Of a DNA stretch of 64,000 nt, positions 11,358 through 25,129 are shown piece after piece. The notes under the pieces were generated by a model. It saw only the letters and a program-made list of their open reading frames with translations. It had not been told where the DNA came from and made no database searches. Numbering within the stretch: the stretch's first letter is position 1; every line of letters starts with the position of its first letter. The DNA is from Charina bottae. Its lineage: Eukaryota > Chordata > Lepidosauria > Squamata > Charinaidae. Location: positions 41,437,463 to 41,501,462 of the forward strand of contig JALMGJ010000005.1 in NCBI GenBank assembly GCA_023362775.1. The letters run 5' to 3'. Position numbers and translations under genes: made by a program.

Positions 11358-11769
11358 CCCATAGCGGTGAGAAGGGAATTTTTTAAATATATATCTCTAT
11401 ATAAGTTTTACTGGCAATTTTTAAACTGTTGGGAATCAGGAGCTCATAGACTGCAAATCACTCAAAGATCAAAGAAACTGAGGTGAGACAGAAGGAACAG
11501 TATGCAGGAATCCAATATCCAGATCCCTTCTGAACTGGATCACTGAAAACTAAGGACCCATTGAGAAGAAGATGTGTGCATATTAGTTTTCTTGCAGGCA
11601 ATAAAGTTAATTAATCTGTCTCTCAGGTAAATGAAAGAGTAATTATCACAGTCCTGAGCATGCCACATGTATCCAACACTGCTCAATAATTTTCTGCAAC
11701 TGCATTTTGTGTCTTCACCTTACTTTACTACCCGGAATTTTACCAATGATTTGTTCTGGATATGAGTTA

Positions 11770-13068
11770 AGGTAAAATTGAAGATAATGCAAACTATCAT
11801 ACAATATCCTTAATTTCACATGCTAGCAAAATAATGCTTAGGATCATCCAACACAGATTAGAGCAATACATGGAAAAAGAGATGCCAGATGTTCAGGGTG
11901 GCTTTAGAAAATGCCAAGGAACACGAGACAGTATTGCCAATCCATGCTGGATAATTGAGAAAGCCAACGAATACAAAAAAGAAGTCAGTTTATGCTTCAT
12001 TGATTATAGAAAGCCCTTTGATTGTGTCAATCATTTCAAGTTGTGGAAAGTGCTCAGAAAAATGGGAATCCCAGAACATCTCATTGTTCTCATGAGAAAC
12101 TTATATACACGTCAGGAAACCACAGTCCAGGCAGAACATGGTGAAACAGACTGGCTCCAGGTTGGCAAAGGAGTGCGACAAGGCTGTATACTCTCCCATT
12201 ATTTATTCAACCTCTATGATGAATATATATTAAGGAAAGCTGGATTGGAGAAGATGAGAAGAAAACTGGAGGAAGAAACATCAATAACCTGTGCTATGCT
12301 GATGATACTACCCTGATGGCTGAAAATGCAAAGGATCTGCAAGCACTAGTAATAAAAGTCAAGAAGCAAAGTGAAAAAATGGGACTAAAATTAAATATAA
12401 AGAAGACCAAACTAATGACAACAGGTAGAACAACCAGCATTAGTATTGATAATGAAGGTATCAATGTGGTGGATAGCTTCTGCCTTTTAGGATCAACCAT
12501 CAACAGGAAAGGAACAAGCAATCAAGACATACACCACAGATTAGCACTTGGTAGAGCAGTCATGAAGGACTTGGAAAAGATATTCAAATGTTGTGATGTG
12601 TCTATACTTAGAACGATCAGAATTGTGCAAACCATGGTATTCCCTGCGACACTCTATGGAAGTAAAAGTTGGACTTTGAAGAAGCAGGATAGGAAGAATA
12701 TTGATGTTTTTGAACTTTGGTGTTGGAGAAGACTCCTGAGAATACTGTGGACAGCCAAGGAAACAAACCAATGGATCATCAAGCAAATCAACCCAGAGTT
12801 CTCACTTGAGGCACAAATGACCAGGCTCAAATTATCCTACTTCGGACACATTATACAAACACTTAGCTCTCTGGAGAAGGCTCTAATGCTGGGGAAGGTG
12901 GAAGGAAAGAGAAGAAGAGGATAACCAGCAGTGAGGTGGATGGACTCTGTTACAGTGGTGATGGGTGCACTGTTGGAAAACTGAAAGACCAGGTTAGGGA
13001 CAGATTACCATGGAGAGAATCTATCTATGTGGTCACTAAGAGTTGAAAACAACTTGATGGCACATAAT
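11770..13068 (+). pseudogene. RTE/BovB-like LINE reverse transcriptase, 5' truncated
   Basis: Two frames cover most of an RTE reverse transcriptase. The first (from about 11776) has SLISHASKIMLRII, GGFRKCQGTRD, CFIDYRKPFDCVNH and GKGVRQGCILSHYLFNLY. After a frameshift near 12280 it continues with CYADDTTLMAENAK (catalytic YADD intact), LKLNIKKTKLM, FCLLGSTI, FELWCWRRLLRILWTAKE, YFGHIIQ and LEKALMLGKVEGKRRRG. A TAA at 12922 and further lesions end it. It diverges more from the 28.7-kb copy than the BovB tails do, so it is an older insertion. No endonuclease domain is present. Confidence 0.85.
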
Positions 13069-13069
13069 C

Positions 13070-16000
13070 AATCAATTTATCAAAACTGGAGATATTGCCC
13101 TGTCCTGTTTTTTTGATAGGGATAGGCAGAATGCTTCCAAGTCATGAGAATTTCACTTTCGGTAGGACGAGCTAATCTGGAGCAGATAACTAGCTGAGAC
13201 AACAAAGACAGTATCATTATGATAGATTCAGTGATTTCTTTTGAATTGCCAATCTAACACTCCTTTATAGTATTAGAGGATATACAAAATATGCACAAGG
13301 GGAGAAAAAAGCTTCACACTGGGCACACAGCAGTAGGTACCAGGTGCTGTGCCTTGTATTTTGGCAGGAGCCAGCACATGTGATGCTAGTTGGTGTGTTG
13401 TTCTGTGCTGTGTTTAATTTACTAAGCAGGGAAGTTTTACTGATGCAGATGATCAGTGCCCATTCTTCTAGCCCAGGGAAGATGTAATAACAGTGATAAT
13501 TCCCACCCTTCACTCCTGGAATATGAATATTCCCCCAACCCTTAATAACTCAACCTTGCATTTTCAAATACTTGTCAGGACACATGGATGCATGCCTATA
13601 TGGGGAGGGGGGGGACAGAGAGAGAGAAAGAGAGTATTCCAATCACCCATGTTAATTTCAAACTCATTCTTTCTCCTGGCTCCCATTGTCACCAAATTCT
13701 GCACTAATTTGAATGGGTCTGAAACTGGTCCCCCAAATATGTGATTTGGAGTTTCTGGTTAGCTAGGAAGAAATTGGCACAAAATTAATGGATCACTTTC
13801 AGTCCATATCATCCTCCTGCTAATTGTAAGCATCCTTAACAACAGCTCCCAAACAGCAGCAGTCAGAAGGACACCTTCTGTTCTCCAAAACCAGGCTGAG
13901 TTTATAAAGTAGGAGGTGGACTGAGTTAGGAGAACTCAGCTTCCTACTTTGGCCATGATTGCAGAATTACCGTCTACCCTGTAATTGGAGCTTTGTGCCT
14001 CCAAAAAGGCAGGAACACCTGTTAGTGCTACCCCCTCAAACATATATCCCTGGGCACCATGTAGGACGGCACGATGACCCACCATTTAACAGATGATGCC
14101 AGAAAAGAGTTGTGTCTAAAATAATGATAAATGGTTACATCTTTATTGACTGTGCACTTCATTGTCCACATTTTTAAAGGGGTGGTACTACATGAACATC
14201 CAGCTAATCATGGGGTACAAAACTTGGCACAGCTTGAAACACACAGCACCTGACCCCTCTAGCTCCCTTTGCAGGGCCCAACAAATACTGCCTACGCCTT
14301 TGTTGCACTTGCTGCAGAGGGGACCCTGCTGTTGCTGGGATTGATTTTCCCATTACCTTTTAATGTTGCATATTAAAGGTATAGAGATTCACTCTGTTAC
14401 TCTCCTGTTTTATTAGCTTCCGGCAGGGCTGAAGTGACATTGCTGCAACTTTCTAGGGCTCTGGATGGACCTGGGCTGGAAGGGCAGGGGGGAGAGCCCT
14501 CTGCTAAGTGATGACAGAATCTACGCATGGCTGCACCCACAGGCACACAGACCTGAATGCCGGGACAAATGGATTGAACCTTGGGGCCAAAACAAGCAAA
14601 ATGTGGCAGCAGATGCTGCTGAATCTTCACAAAGCAGGAGGTGGAGGATTCAAAGCACAACATGAGCAGGTGTGTATGCATGTAACCTCTCCACCCCCAT
14701 AATCACATCTCCCTTTCTTTTCAATCTCCTATTAAGATTATTTTAGCCATTAATGACTGAAAATAACTAGCTTCAGGAGAGAAAAAGCAATTTAAGGAGA
14801 AAGGCCCAGGTAGAGTTCCCCACATACCTGCCCACCCATGCTCTGCTTTAAATCTCTCCCTTCCCATCTGTCCTGTTTGCATGACCCTGCAAAGGACCAA
14901 ATTAAATGGGATAAGGATACTCACGTGCTTTAAAATTCATATAACTGCTCCATTTGTGGGTGTTCCTTTGTCTATCTGCAACAACTGCTGCTTCAATACA
15001 ACATTGTGATGGGTTTGTGGGAGGGGGGGAGATTGCCTGGAACACCTAAGGAAACATGGTAGCCATATATATGCCTGACACTTTTATCCAATTAACCCAG
15101 GATATAAAAGAGGAACATCTCTAAATCCAAACTTTAGTCAATGTGAATGGATCAATTAAGGCAGGCTAAGGTAGAACAAACAGCAAAAAAAAAAAAAAAG
15201 GTGGGATAGTCAAAACAGCACTGCCAGATAGTACACATTTACACAAGCACTACATCCTCTTCCTAAGAGTAACCACATGGAGCGGGCAAGTCCACCAGAA
15301 CATGTATCAGAGCACTCCTAGAACACGTTGGGTTATTGTAACTCCACAGAGAACATTTATGAGGCAGATTGTGAATCTATAGGATCATGGAAGGGAGGAG
15401 ATTACTTGTCATCCCCCATGAAGATTTTAAAATTGATCTAAAGGCATTAGTAGTTAGTGCAGAATTGCCCGTTGAACCTGCGACAGTTGGATACTGCAAA
15501 GGAAATAGGAAAATATGTAAAAAGACAGTCAATGAAGCAACTGTCCATGGATGCCATCTTCTAAGCACACTTTGTGTGGAAGTACATTATAATGAGATCA
15601 ATAGAATGTGCCATTTGCTGTGCATTTTTCAAATGCTTCTCACTTTCTCAGGGATCTTCATCCAAGCTTCTTGAAGCATACATCTCTTTCTCCTTCCTTT
15701 GTGCTTGTCTGGTGCTCATGCATGTGTGTGCACAAAGGATGGATTCTACTGAGGAACCATCTTTAGAACATATCTTTGCAGCAACTGCGGAGATTGCATG
15801 TAGTTGCTCTGTTGATTTATTATAAGGATTCTGAAGCTTTAAGGTTAGCAAACACTTTGGAACAGGGACAGGGGATTGGACATTCCTCTGCCACGCACTA
15901 TCCATTAGCCAGCACTTTTTATGGAACATCCAATGCTTAGTTACTGTTAAGGGAGCACGCTGGCAGAGATGCTTAAAGATGTGTGAGGTGAGGTTGTGCA

Positions 16001-19000
16001 GGGTTCTGCCCCATTGTCCATTCTCACTACTAGGTCTCATCATGTGAGAATTTGAAGTAATAAGCAATGATGATACTGGTCATGTGCAGAATTATCATTC
16101 CACCATAAATAAGAAGCCACACAGCCCACAAACCTGTGGAATTAAAGAGTAAAGTAGGTGCTTATTTCCAAACAGAAGGAGGCCCTGATAGCGCCCCTTT
16201 TATAAACCTCAAACCCATGCTAAAGAGAAATCTCCAAAACTGAGCCTAATTTGAAAAGCCTTCTGCAAGAAGTTCAGACTTCCAGCAAAAGTCATCTGGA
16301 TGGGGCAAAGGAGAGAAAGAAAAAGGGTGGTCAGGCTTCTCCTACTGCTGGTTATGGCCCCACAACCTATGCACCCACCCACCCCAGCTTCCCCATGGAA
16401 GGTTCCTACCCCCGCTATAAAACTAGGGCAGAGCCATCTCTCAAGACAAGTATTTTAAAAAAAAACATTGTCAGGAAAACAAGGAATGCAGTATCTCTTT
16501 TCTTGCTACAGTTCCATTGGGCATCCATTTTTTTTTCCTCCTGGAGAATCTTGTGCCTTTAAACAGCACGTGTCTAGAGAACTGCAATGTGTCCCTGGCC
16601 TAGCTAGCAAGGTCTGTCTCCTCTGTCTCCCCACACATTTGCCAGCAGTACTGCAGGATGAGCTGGAACATGAATTGTGGGTAGCAGGCCCTCTGCACAG
16701 GTAATCAATAGAGGGAGCCCCAATCACTCCAAGAGGGATTATTATTTTCTTATGCATGTGTGCATGGGAGATTTATCGCTGAGGCTGCCACGGCAAAATC
16801 AATTATTCATGTTATAAATTAGAAAATGATTTATGGAGGTTAAGGGAGTGGCTGGGAGCCTGGTCTTGTGCAAGATGCATGAAGTTGAGACATCCTTGTG
16901 CTCCCATGCATTGCTCCTTCCGTTAGGCGTTGTCCTCTATTCTCTGCCTGAATGAATGGGCTCTAACTTCTGGCCATTATGCCAGGAACAAAGCCTGCCT
17001 GTCACCAAAAGGTGAAATTGCAGTTCCTTTTCTCTGTGAGACCTGATAATAGATGTCAGAGATAGAAGAAACTTTACCTTAGTGGGACAGCGTTCAAGCA
17101 ACATTTGTTTAAATCAGGTTGTTTCAGTTCTTCCTGCAACATTAGCGTGCTGGGGATTCTTAGTCTGGATAGATGGTATGCCAGTTATCAGAGAAGGAAA
17201 AGGGCTGATCTTAAATGGATTATTAGTTTAATGGGCTGCTGCACAGGTGTGCCCTTCAAAGATGCTGCTGCCATCACATTTAAATCTGGCTTGCCACATT
17301 TGAAGATAGAAAGTATATATCATATAGGTGAGGCCAAAGAGGTTGGGTGACCTTCAGGTGATCTTGTCCAAAAGCAACATTCTCTCACATGTGAACAGAA
17401 GTACATTTCAGCAGCAGTTTCTGGTAGACTCCTTAATTTGGACCTGCAAGGGAAACACCACTCCTTCAATACTACTACTTATCAAGATTGCCCGACTTCC
17501 TCTTCTAAGACCACTTTTGGCCAGAAATGCTGCTGCAGTTCCTACATACAGAATATTGCTGAGGACTGCTGGTCTAAAAGAGCAGGAAAACTTTTGGTAT
17601 CGACAGAGCCACGCTTCAACATTTTTGAAAGGGAAGGGCTACTGTGGACAGGGCAGTGACGCAGAGGGAGTGGAACTCTGTCATGCATGTGAATAGGGCA
17701 ATGATTGGGGCTTCCCCCCCCCCCTTATGGTTGTGGGAGGGGGAATTTGGGGATTTTAACTATGTTATACCTACAGTATTTTAGGACTTAATGTTACAAT
17801 TTCCATGTATCTACCAACACAAAATGGCAGGAAACCATGCTCTTAATTTTTAGCAATTGTGATTGGAAGTGGCTATGAAAACTGCAAGAAAAAAAAGAGG
17901 TTTTGTGGCTGTAAGCCACCTACCCCTGCTCTAACACCAGTACCAGATGGAATGGACCTGGTGAGCTGAAAAGTAGGCAATCTTGGGGCTCACTCTTGGC
18001 ATCACCCTATTGCTATGCAGGACAACCTGGCGTGTTGGAGGAGAGCATGAATTAGTATTTACCAGAGCTCTCAAAGCCCCCAGAAAACCTGGGCAATTCA
18101 GCCTACACTGTGGGGTCTCCTGTCAGTCCAACTATGGACATTATTCTGATTTTAGCAGCTGTTTCCATAGCAGCAGCAACAGCAGCAGAATAACTGTTTA
18201 CTACCAAGTTTCTAATGCAGATTCCCCCCTCCCCTCCCCTCCCATTTCTGAACACTACTGTAGCATCCTGAGTGCTAAACAGCTAGTGAGGGGGGCAATT
18301 ATACTGCTATTGGATCCTTCTTCAATCTACACAGGCCATTGTCCTCCTTCCCTGGTCCATGTTCACTCACTGGCATTCTTTTGCTTCTAAAGAAACTCCA
18401 GAAAACTTCAAAATTCATTGTCATCCAGGCACAAAGGAGGTTGAGGAGCCTGGAGCATGAGAATTTTTAAAATAAAATGACCGCTTGGGTGAAGGATGAT
18501 GCCGTAAATCTGACCACTTTTGGTACTTGATAGGAAAGGCCTATTAAGCAGAAGATACTGCAGAAAGGAGGGTTGATACCAGTTTCAACTCGTTTCCTAT
18601 CCTCATGGATCCTGGAGAAAACTCTGCTTGGATTTATGTAGCTATTTCAGCCTAGCAACAGAATCTCCTGCGGCAAGAAGGCCTTGAATTAGGAAGGGGG
18701 AATGATATTCCCCATTCTATCAGTGGAGTTGCCAAATCTATCCACTAAGAAGACACCTATCCTTTTAGGAGTTGCACAGAACTGAGAATTCAGTCTAGTA
18801 TAGTTTTTCCTATCAGTGGTCTGCCATGATATTTCAGAGAAGAGGATTTTCTTTTGTAGGCAAACACTGATCCTAATATGCTTCCTCAGATTTCAATGAT
18901 TTCAAATAATGTATCTCTATATAATAGCCTTCCAGTTGTTCCAGCCAGGACTGCTTCTCCCAGAATTCCCAGCTGGAATGCAGTCCAAGAACATCTGGAA

Positions 19001-22000
19001 AGTGCCAGATTGGAAGAGTCTGCTCCAAAGCATGTTTAAAATAATAGCTTAGGAGATCTCTTGGCTTCTGCCCCTGGAATTCTAGTTTTCCCATAATTGT
19101 CCATATCCATTGGCCACAATACATAATTTCTTAAGCACGTCCTATCTGTGCTGGTAGGAATGTTCCACCTCAGCCACTGCATGCCAACTATCTTGAGTGT
19201 CTCTTATAGAGCATGTGGCATTCTTCTCTAGTGTCTTCTTGCTGAATCTCTCCACAGAGTACAAAACACTTTCTGCTTAACACATGGTACTTGACTCAGT
19301 TTTGATGACATTTCTGGGTCTGCTGGCTGCTATCTCTCCCCTTATCTGTTTATCTGTAACTGCAGTTGGAAAGGCCTCAGGGACCTGGTGGGTGAAAGGA
19401 TGAGCAATCGTGAGGAAGGAGCTATCAGTCTTGTTATGCTGTTTGAGAAGGCCTTTCATGACCAACCATTGCCCCACAATGCAATTGGAGCCCTTGTTTT
19501 TGGAAAAGGAACAGCCACCAGATAGCCAAATCAAAATTGCTCTAAGTTGAGAACTTCTATGACATTGTGCAGGGCAGTTTCAATGAGGTGGAAGTGCCCT
19601 GAAATAAGAAATAACTGTTTAAATATAATATAGCAGTTCTTTGTGTATGGCAGAAAAGTGTTGTTTTTTAAAGGAACAATCTGGTGAAATTAAGGTCATT
19701 CCTTAAAATAGAAAACATCTTATGAATTCCCACTTTCAGACTCAGGACATGTTTATTCTACTGGTCTAATTGCTTGAGGCCTTCTCATCAGCCTCCTGTC
19801 AAGCTCCCTTGGATCCTCAGAAGCAGCATCACAGTGAAGTGCAATGTTAAGATTTTAGTCCAGATCAGGATGAAGTATTCAGTACAGAGCACTGTCCATC
19901 ATCTGCAGTATTGTATCTGATGAAGTGAGCTGCAGACTGTAAAAACCCACGTCACAGTAAATCTGATAATCATTAAGGAGCTACAGGACTGACAGTTTTC
20001 ATCATCTGTTTGAAACTAAGAGTACAATTTGGATTCCAAACAATCATTTGTTTATATTTATTAAAGAAAGGCTTTAGTCCCTACGGCTGTATCAAGAGGA
20101 CTTTAAAATGTATAGACAACGTCTGATAAATCTTTGGGGTTCCTATCTCTCTTTCATTGCTTTCTGCAAAATTATCATCCCTCGTCATATATGCTATGCT
20201 TTTCATCCATGATCCTTTTTACGTTGTAGTGAGGGAGAAGAATGTAGGATTTTTTAAGTAAAAAAAAAAGGATTTTTTTGATCCAGAGTTTGGAGAGAGA
20301 CTGGTTTAAGTTATATTTTAGAAGTAGTATATAAACAGGCCTAGAACAGGCTATGTAAAACCATGACTGCATGTAACTTACTTTTTTTCCTCTCTTGAAG
20401 TAGATCTGAGTTTTCTTATTTCTAAATACAGTACCTCAGATTATGCAGCCGAATTCCACCCCTTGCTTCTGTAACATGATTGTACTCTTTTATTTTATTT
20501 TGTTTAAGCAAATCTTAATTTAAAAGGTGAGTTTCATCTGGAGCTGGCAAATCTAGACCACTTTCAACAAGGATAAAATAAAACAACAACCATTTATGAG
20601 CAAGGTCTACAGGGATTAATCTGCCAAGATTTGTTGTAACACAAAGGCCTTCAATTATTGTTCATTGTTACATTGATGTTCTGATCATGGCTCTTGATAA
20701 AGTAATGTAAAAAAGATAGATCCTTGTCTCAGGATGGTTGCAATCTAAATTTCAAAGATACAAAGCAATAGAGGAAGAGTAATACATCTGAATTTTCCTA
20801 GATAAATTGGTGATAGGTCTAAATCAAAAAGCTGAACCTCCAGTTCCCAGGGATGGTCCTAGCCATTTTGTTGTTGGTGAAAAAGATGGTGCCCATTTCC
20901 CATCCCACATGGAGATATTGGCAGGACTGGTACTGTACAAGCAAAGGAGTGAAATTCACCATCATGCTTGAAACAGTGGGCTGTTTTGGAGGGCCCAGAG
21001 CAAGATGTATGACATATATAACTGTGTTGTTCAACAAAGGAAACATCATAAGAACAGCTAGGAGCCTGCCACTGCTGCTCTCCAACACTCATTGCCTAAG
21101 ATGGTCATCTCATTCTGCTTAATAATAAGGCCCTGTATGTTTCTGGGTATATGAGAGGTATCATGCCTTTAAACAACACTATCACTTTATATTCATTATA
21201 AATTACTTTTTTTTAGTGCCAAGGAATGTTCTCAGAAATAGTTGTTGCTGTTGTTGCTGTTATTCACCATGACTGTAAAGAGCCATTCATCCTTCTGTTA
21301 GTACAAACCATGATGCTTAGTTCCTATTTTTTCTTTAGCAAAGAGTTTCCCTTTTTGGACTCCTGGGATAGGTACCAACTGGTGGAGCTTGAGCAGATTC
21401 TATGAGCAAGGCTAATTATCACTGTCTCCAAGTAACATCACGACCAGTACATCCCTAGAGCATCTTGGTGGATACAGACGTGATGCTGCCAAGCAAATTC
21501 AAATTGTGCTTGTGACCTTGCTGCAGAAAGGGTTAACTCCCAAGCTCCTAGCACATGACAAGATGGGAGCAGCAGCTGTGTAGAATGACACAAAAGCATG
21601 TGCTTAGCCTCTCTGAGTTCAGGTTTCAAGTCTCAAAACAGTTCCCATGCATGGGTGGGCTGGGCTGGGCTGGGCTGGGTTGTGATTGAGAAATAACAAT
21701 AGGATCTTAAAATAACACTAATAGTGACAAAGAAACTCTGTACCAAGGACTACACAGCCCACTAGCATGAGAAACTAAGCTATCAAGAGAAACATGGAAC
21801 TTGTGGGCTTTCATCTCGGCAAGATCTAGAGCTAGGACCAGTAAATATATTTGCACTTGGAAACTGGGCTTTAGGAAATGTCTTCTCTATCTGTGCTGCT
21901 CAACAGGCAAACCATTTCTCAGCCCAGACTTTACTGATGTAGCACAGATCTTTGGACTCCACTTTTGGGAGGGGATAGGTTAGATTGTTACAATGCATTG

Positions 22001-22855
22001 TGCCTAGTATTTGGCAGAGCTTGGAGAAAGCACTCATTTCAGTCCAGACAGTGGTAGAAAGATGCTCCTTATCAGTGTGCACCGGCCCTGACTGGGAGGG
22101 ACGGTTGTGTCAGGTGGCATCCATTTGAAACCCGAATATTCCTGGTAGACAATGATTGGAACTGATTAATCAACAAGATCTCTTTTGTGCTAATCCATCT
22201 TTCATGAGGATCAGTAAGGGGGAGCTGAGTAGGTCTTTTCTATCCTCCTTTCATGGTAACTCACATGTCTCCTAGCTGTGCCATTTTCCAAAGGTTTCTG
22301 TAAGCCACATGCAGTTCAAGTCCTGCATTTCTGTTTTAATTGCCACAAGCTATTCTGGCATCTCCATGGAGCAGGAAACCATTACTGTTAGAAAGGGGGC
22401 TTCAGAAGCAGTTGAAAACACAACCTTAGCTTGCTTTTTTGATAGCTTCTTCTTATGCTAGTGAAAAGCAGATTTCAAGACACCAAACCTAATTTGCAAA
22501 AGCCTGTCCATACCTTGATAAATCTGACAAACATTGACGCTCTTCTTGCTCCCAAGAGTACAGTTCTTTAGCCATGGAGTACTAAGATACTTTACTGAAT
22601 CTAAACATAAGATGCCAAAATGAGAAGTGCTACCCATGATGCAGCATGACAGCACACATATCATATATTTGGCACCCATCTTTCCATGGCGAAAATGTCC
22701 TGCATTGGGCTCCAAACTCTCTGAAGCTTGATGGGATTATGGACACTACATCCAATGCTGATTCTGAAGCAGCAGAGCAGCTTGCCACTAGCTGCCCCTT
22801 ATTCCTAGTGTCCTGGAATGAATTTGCTACTCCTGGCACCAACTCACCATTTTGT
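13070..22855. other. No gene recognised; sparse low-complexity and faint relics
   Basis: All open frames here are short (139 residues at most), overlap on both strands and lack recognisable domains. I see simple sequence (GA-rich at 13605-13634, poly(A) at 15185, CCCCT at about 18220-18245, TGGGC units at about 21655-21680). There is a possible MITE relic at 18925-19020 and a CTGATGAAGTGAGC element remnant at about 19915. No splice-compatible series of coding exons was found by eye. Confidence 0.5.
18925..19020. mobile_element. Decayed hAT-like MITE relic
   Basis: The stretch has the CCTTCCAGTTGTTCCAGCC...TTCTCCCAGAATTCCCAGC...CCAAGAACATCTGGAAAG layout. This is the inverted-repeat pattern (CCAGATGTT...AACATCTGG) of a MITE family frequent in reptile genomes. 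Related stretches lie near 26434, 45660 and 48172. No clean target-site duplication was found. Confidence 0.35.
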
Positions 22856-23092
22856 TGTTGTTGTAGTTCAGTTGTTTAGTCGTGTCCGACTCTTCGTGAC
22901 CTCATGGACCATAGCACGCCAGGCCTTCCTGTCCTCCACTGTCTCTCGGAGTTTACTCAAATTCATGTTCATTACATCGGTGATGCTATCTAACCATCTC
23001 ATCCTCTGCCGTCCCCGTCTCCTTTTGCCTTCAGTCTTTCCCAGCATCAGGGTCTTTTCCAGGGAGTCCTCTCTTCGCATTACTCCCATAAT
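22856..23092 (-). pseudogene. BovB LINE 3' end
   Basis: Minus-strand translation gives the BovB C-terminus: REDSLEKTLMLGKTEGKRRRG, RMRWLDSITDVMNMNLSKLR and WRAMVHEVTKSRTRLNN. It is followed by the BovB 3' terminus (GAGTCGGACACGAC) and a short CAACAA-type tail. The copy is severely 5' truncated, with about 240 bp retained. Its reading frame is open, so it is younger than the 11.8-kb copy. Confidence 0.9.
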
Positions 23093-23099
23093 TTCCTAA

Positions 23100-24570
23100 A
23101 TTTCCTAATAAACAGACTCTTGATGGAGCAGCAGTCCACATCAGCTCATTTTCATTGCCCTTTTGGAGAATCCCATTTTCATGCTTAAGAACCATGTAAT
23201 GTAGTAGGGCTATGTTGTATTTTTGGCATAGGAATCAGGCCATCCAGCAGTATAGAGAGGTCAGTGGGACATTGAACTTTGTGACTACATATGTATATCT
23301 GAAGAAAAAGTAAATGCACCCTCTTTTCTAATATCCCCAATTGCAGTCCTTGCCCTTGTTCTGTTCACATGAAGCAAGGGGGAAATCCTTGAGGAGAAAA
23401 CACATCCCTATTTCAGAATGCAAAAACGGCAAGGTGAAAGGAGGGTAGCACAATAATGTTTACCTAGGACTGCAATATTACTTGACCTGAATATGACATA
23501 GAAGGGGATCATTACATATTTAGATGTTACATTAAATGTGTACATAACCCATTTCAATTTGCTTGCTGCTTGTTTGTATGTCAGGTGATTCTCATTCCTC
23601 ATTACATGTGCATCCATTTATCATGCATTCAGTCCACATGATTGTACATGTTAGCACCACAGCAGAGATCAGGCTAAAGGAAGTATTCAAGAAATGCTAC
23701 AAAATGCTAATCGCCGAAAAACACACAGCAAATAGACAAATGGCACTTCTCGGAAGACAACCTTATAAAAAATACCTCATCTTTAGCAGTTTCCACTGCT
23801 GTGTATTTCAGGGATGGGACAATCTATAGCCCCAAACGGACCCCAAACCTCTTTTGTGCACCTCTCTGGGCATAATTACTGAGAGCCGGGACATGAAGAA
23901 AACTGTAATGCAAGCCCTAAAATGTGTTTAATATGGTTTATAAAACAAAGAACCCCCTCCAAACTCTTCCCCAATAAACCAGAACAAACAAAAACCCTGG
24001 CCTCATTGCCTCAGCCAGTGGCTCCCTCTGCACATACTAACCCTCTAGTATGCATGAATGCCATTGGAATGAGAAAGTGAGTATGTCCCCATATTTATTT
24101 GGAAACTTCTCATAAATTTCAGGCTTGGGCTTCAGCATATGTACAGTCATTCTTAAGACCATTTCCATGCACTTATGCATAGAACATGAATCTGCACAAA
24201 GCTTGAGTCTGCCTGCTTTGGAAACACTGCAGAGCATAACGTATTTATAGGGCAGCTGCACTATTCCTCAATTCTTCCCCATTTGGTTTCCATTGCTGCT
24301 GCTTCAGCAATGTTACTAGTGTTACCAACAACAACCTTTGTTTTAGTTAATATTATAATTGTCATCTAGCAATACTCATTCCAACATACTGCGGAGTAGA
24401 GGAAGTGGAGAGAAGCAGGGCTGTTCCATTCCATCTGTGTGGGACCTGTTGCCCTGGCTTTCCTCCCCACGGCTACCAAGCAGCAGCCTTTCCTTCTATT
24501 GGGTTAACAGACTATAACTTTAAGCATATTGTAGATACGTTGATGAAGATTCTCAGTCATCCAGGTGGAA
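23100..24570. other. No feature recognised
   Basis: Only short shadow frames with no domain, no splice-compatible exon and no clear repeat were seen in this stretch. Confidence 0.4.
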
Positions 24571-24571
24571 T

Positions 24572-24747
24572 TGTCTGTAGGTTGAGTGATGGCAACTGGA
24601 TTTCTTTCTTTTGGTTGAAACGTTTCGCTGCTTGTCCAAGTAGCTTCTTCAGTCTTCTTCTTCAGACTGAAGAAGCTACTTGGACAAGCAGCGAAACGTT
24701 TCAACCAAAAGAAAGAAATCCAGTTGCCATGACTCAACCTACAGACA
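24572..24747. repeat. 84-bp-arm palindrome carrying two facing hammerhead-like cores (Penelope-type)
   Basis: Arms 24572-24655 and 24664-24747 are reverse complements over 84 bp with one mismatch (24588/24731). The spacer is eight bases. Each arm reads, away from the centre, CTGAAGA (24667-24673 on +), a stem (GCT A CTTG ... CAAG C AGC), GAAA (24693-24696) and CGTTTC. CTGANGA-stem-GAAA is the conserved hammerhead-ribozyme core. The near-absent stem III (AC/GU) resembles the minimal hammerheads I recall being described in Penelope-like retroelements. The flanking TCCAGTTGCCATGACTCAAC resembles Penelope-associated sequence. Confidence 0.75.
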
Positions 24748-25027
24748 TATTGTAGATATTTAAGCTTGTTTTTTCCCTATTTCCTCCCCATCCCTTTTTC
24801 ATTGTGTGCCACAACTATTAAAGTGAAAGACTAAAGGAAAGAACTGTTGTACTATTGATCTGGCTAAGCTGTTCTAGGAACCTTTTTTGCTCACGTGCAG
24901 CAGGCATTCAAACACAAATAGTTTAAGCAAACATTTCCTAATCTCATAGGTGAAGCCAGCCCAAAATGTAGCATGTGCAGAAGTTAAAGGAGGAGAGTTG
25001 TCTTTGTCTACGGTGGCAAAAAAACTG

Positions 25028-25122
25028 GGAGTCTGGTAGCACCTTTTCCAACTAGCAGGAGCTTTTGTGAGTTTATACCTTTTAATAAAACTTGTTAGTT
25101 GGAAAAGGTGCTACCAGACTCC
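25028..25122. repeat. 27-bp inverted repeat made of two SINE-like modules
   Basis: 25028-25054 and 25096-25122 are exact reverse complements (right arm TAGTTGGAAAAGGTGCTACC and on). They are separated by 41 bp that include TTTAATAAAACTTGT. The arm is the AAGGTGCTACCAGACTCC module also seen at about 9035. Confidence 0.85.
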
Positions 25123-25129
25123 TGATCAT

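Noticed and set aside
15648..16067. 139-codon minus-strand frame
   Set aside because: No recognisable motif; overlapping frames on the other strand are equally long in places; no splice-compatible neighbours.
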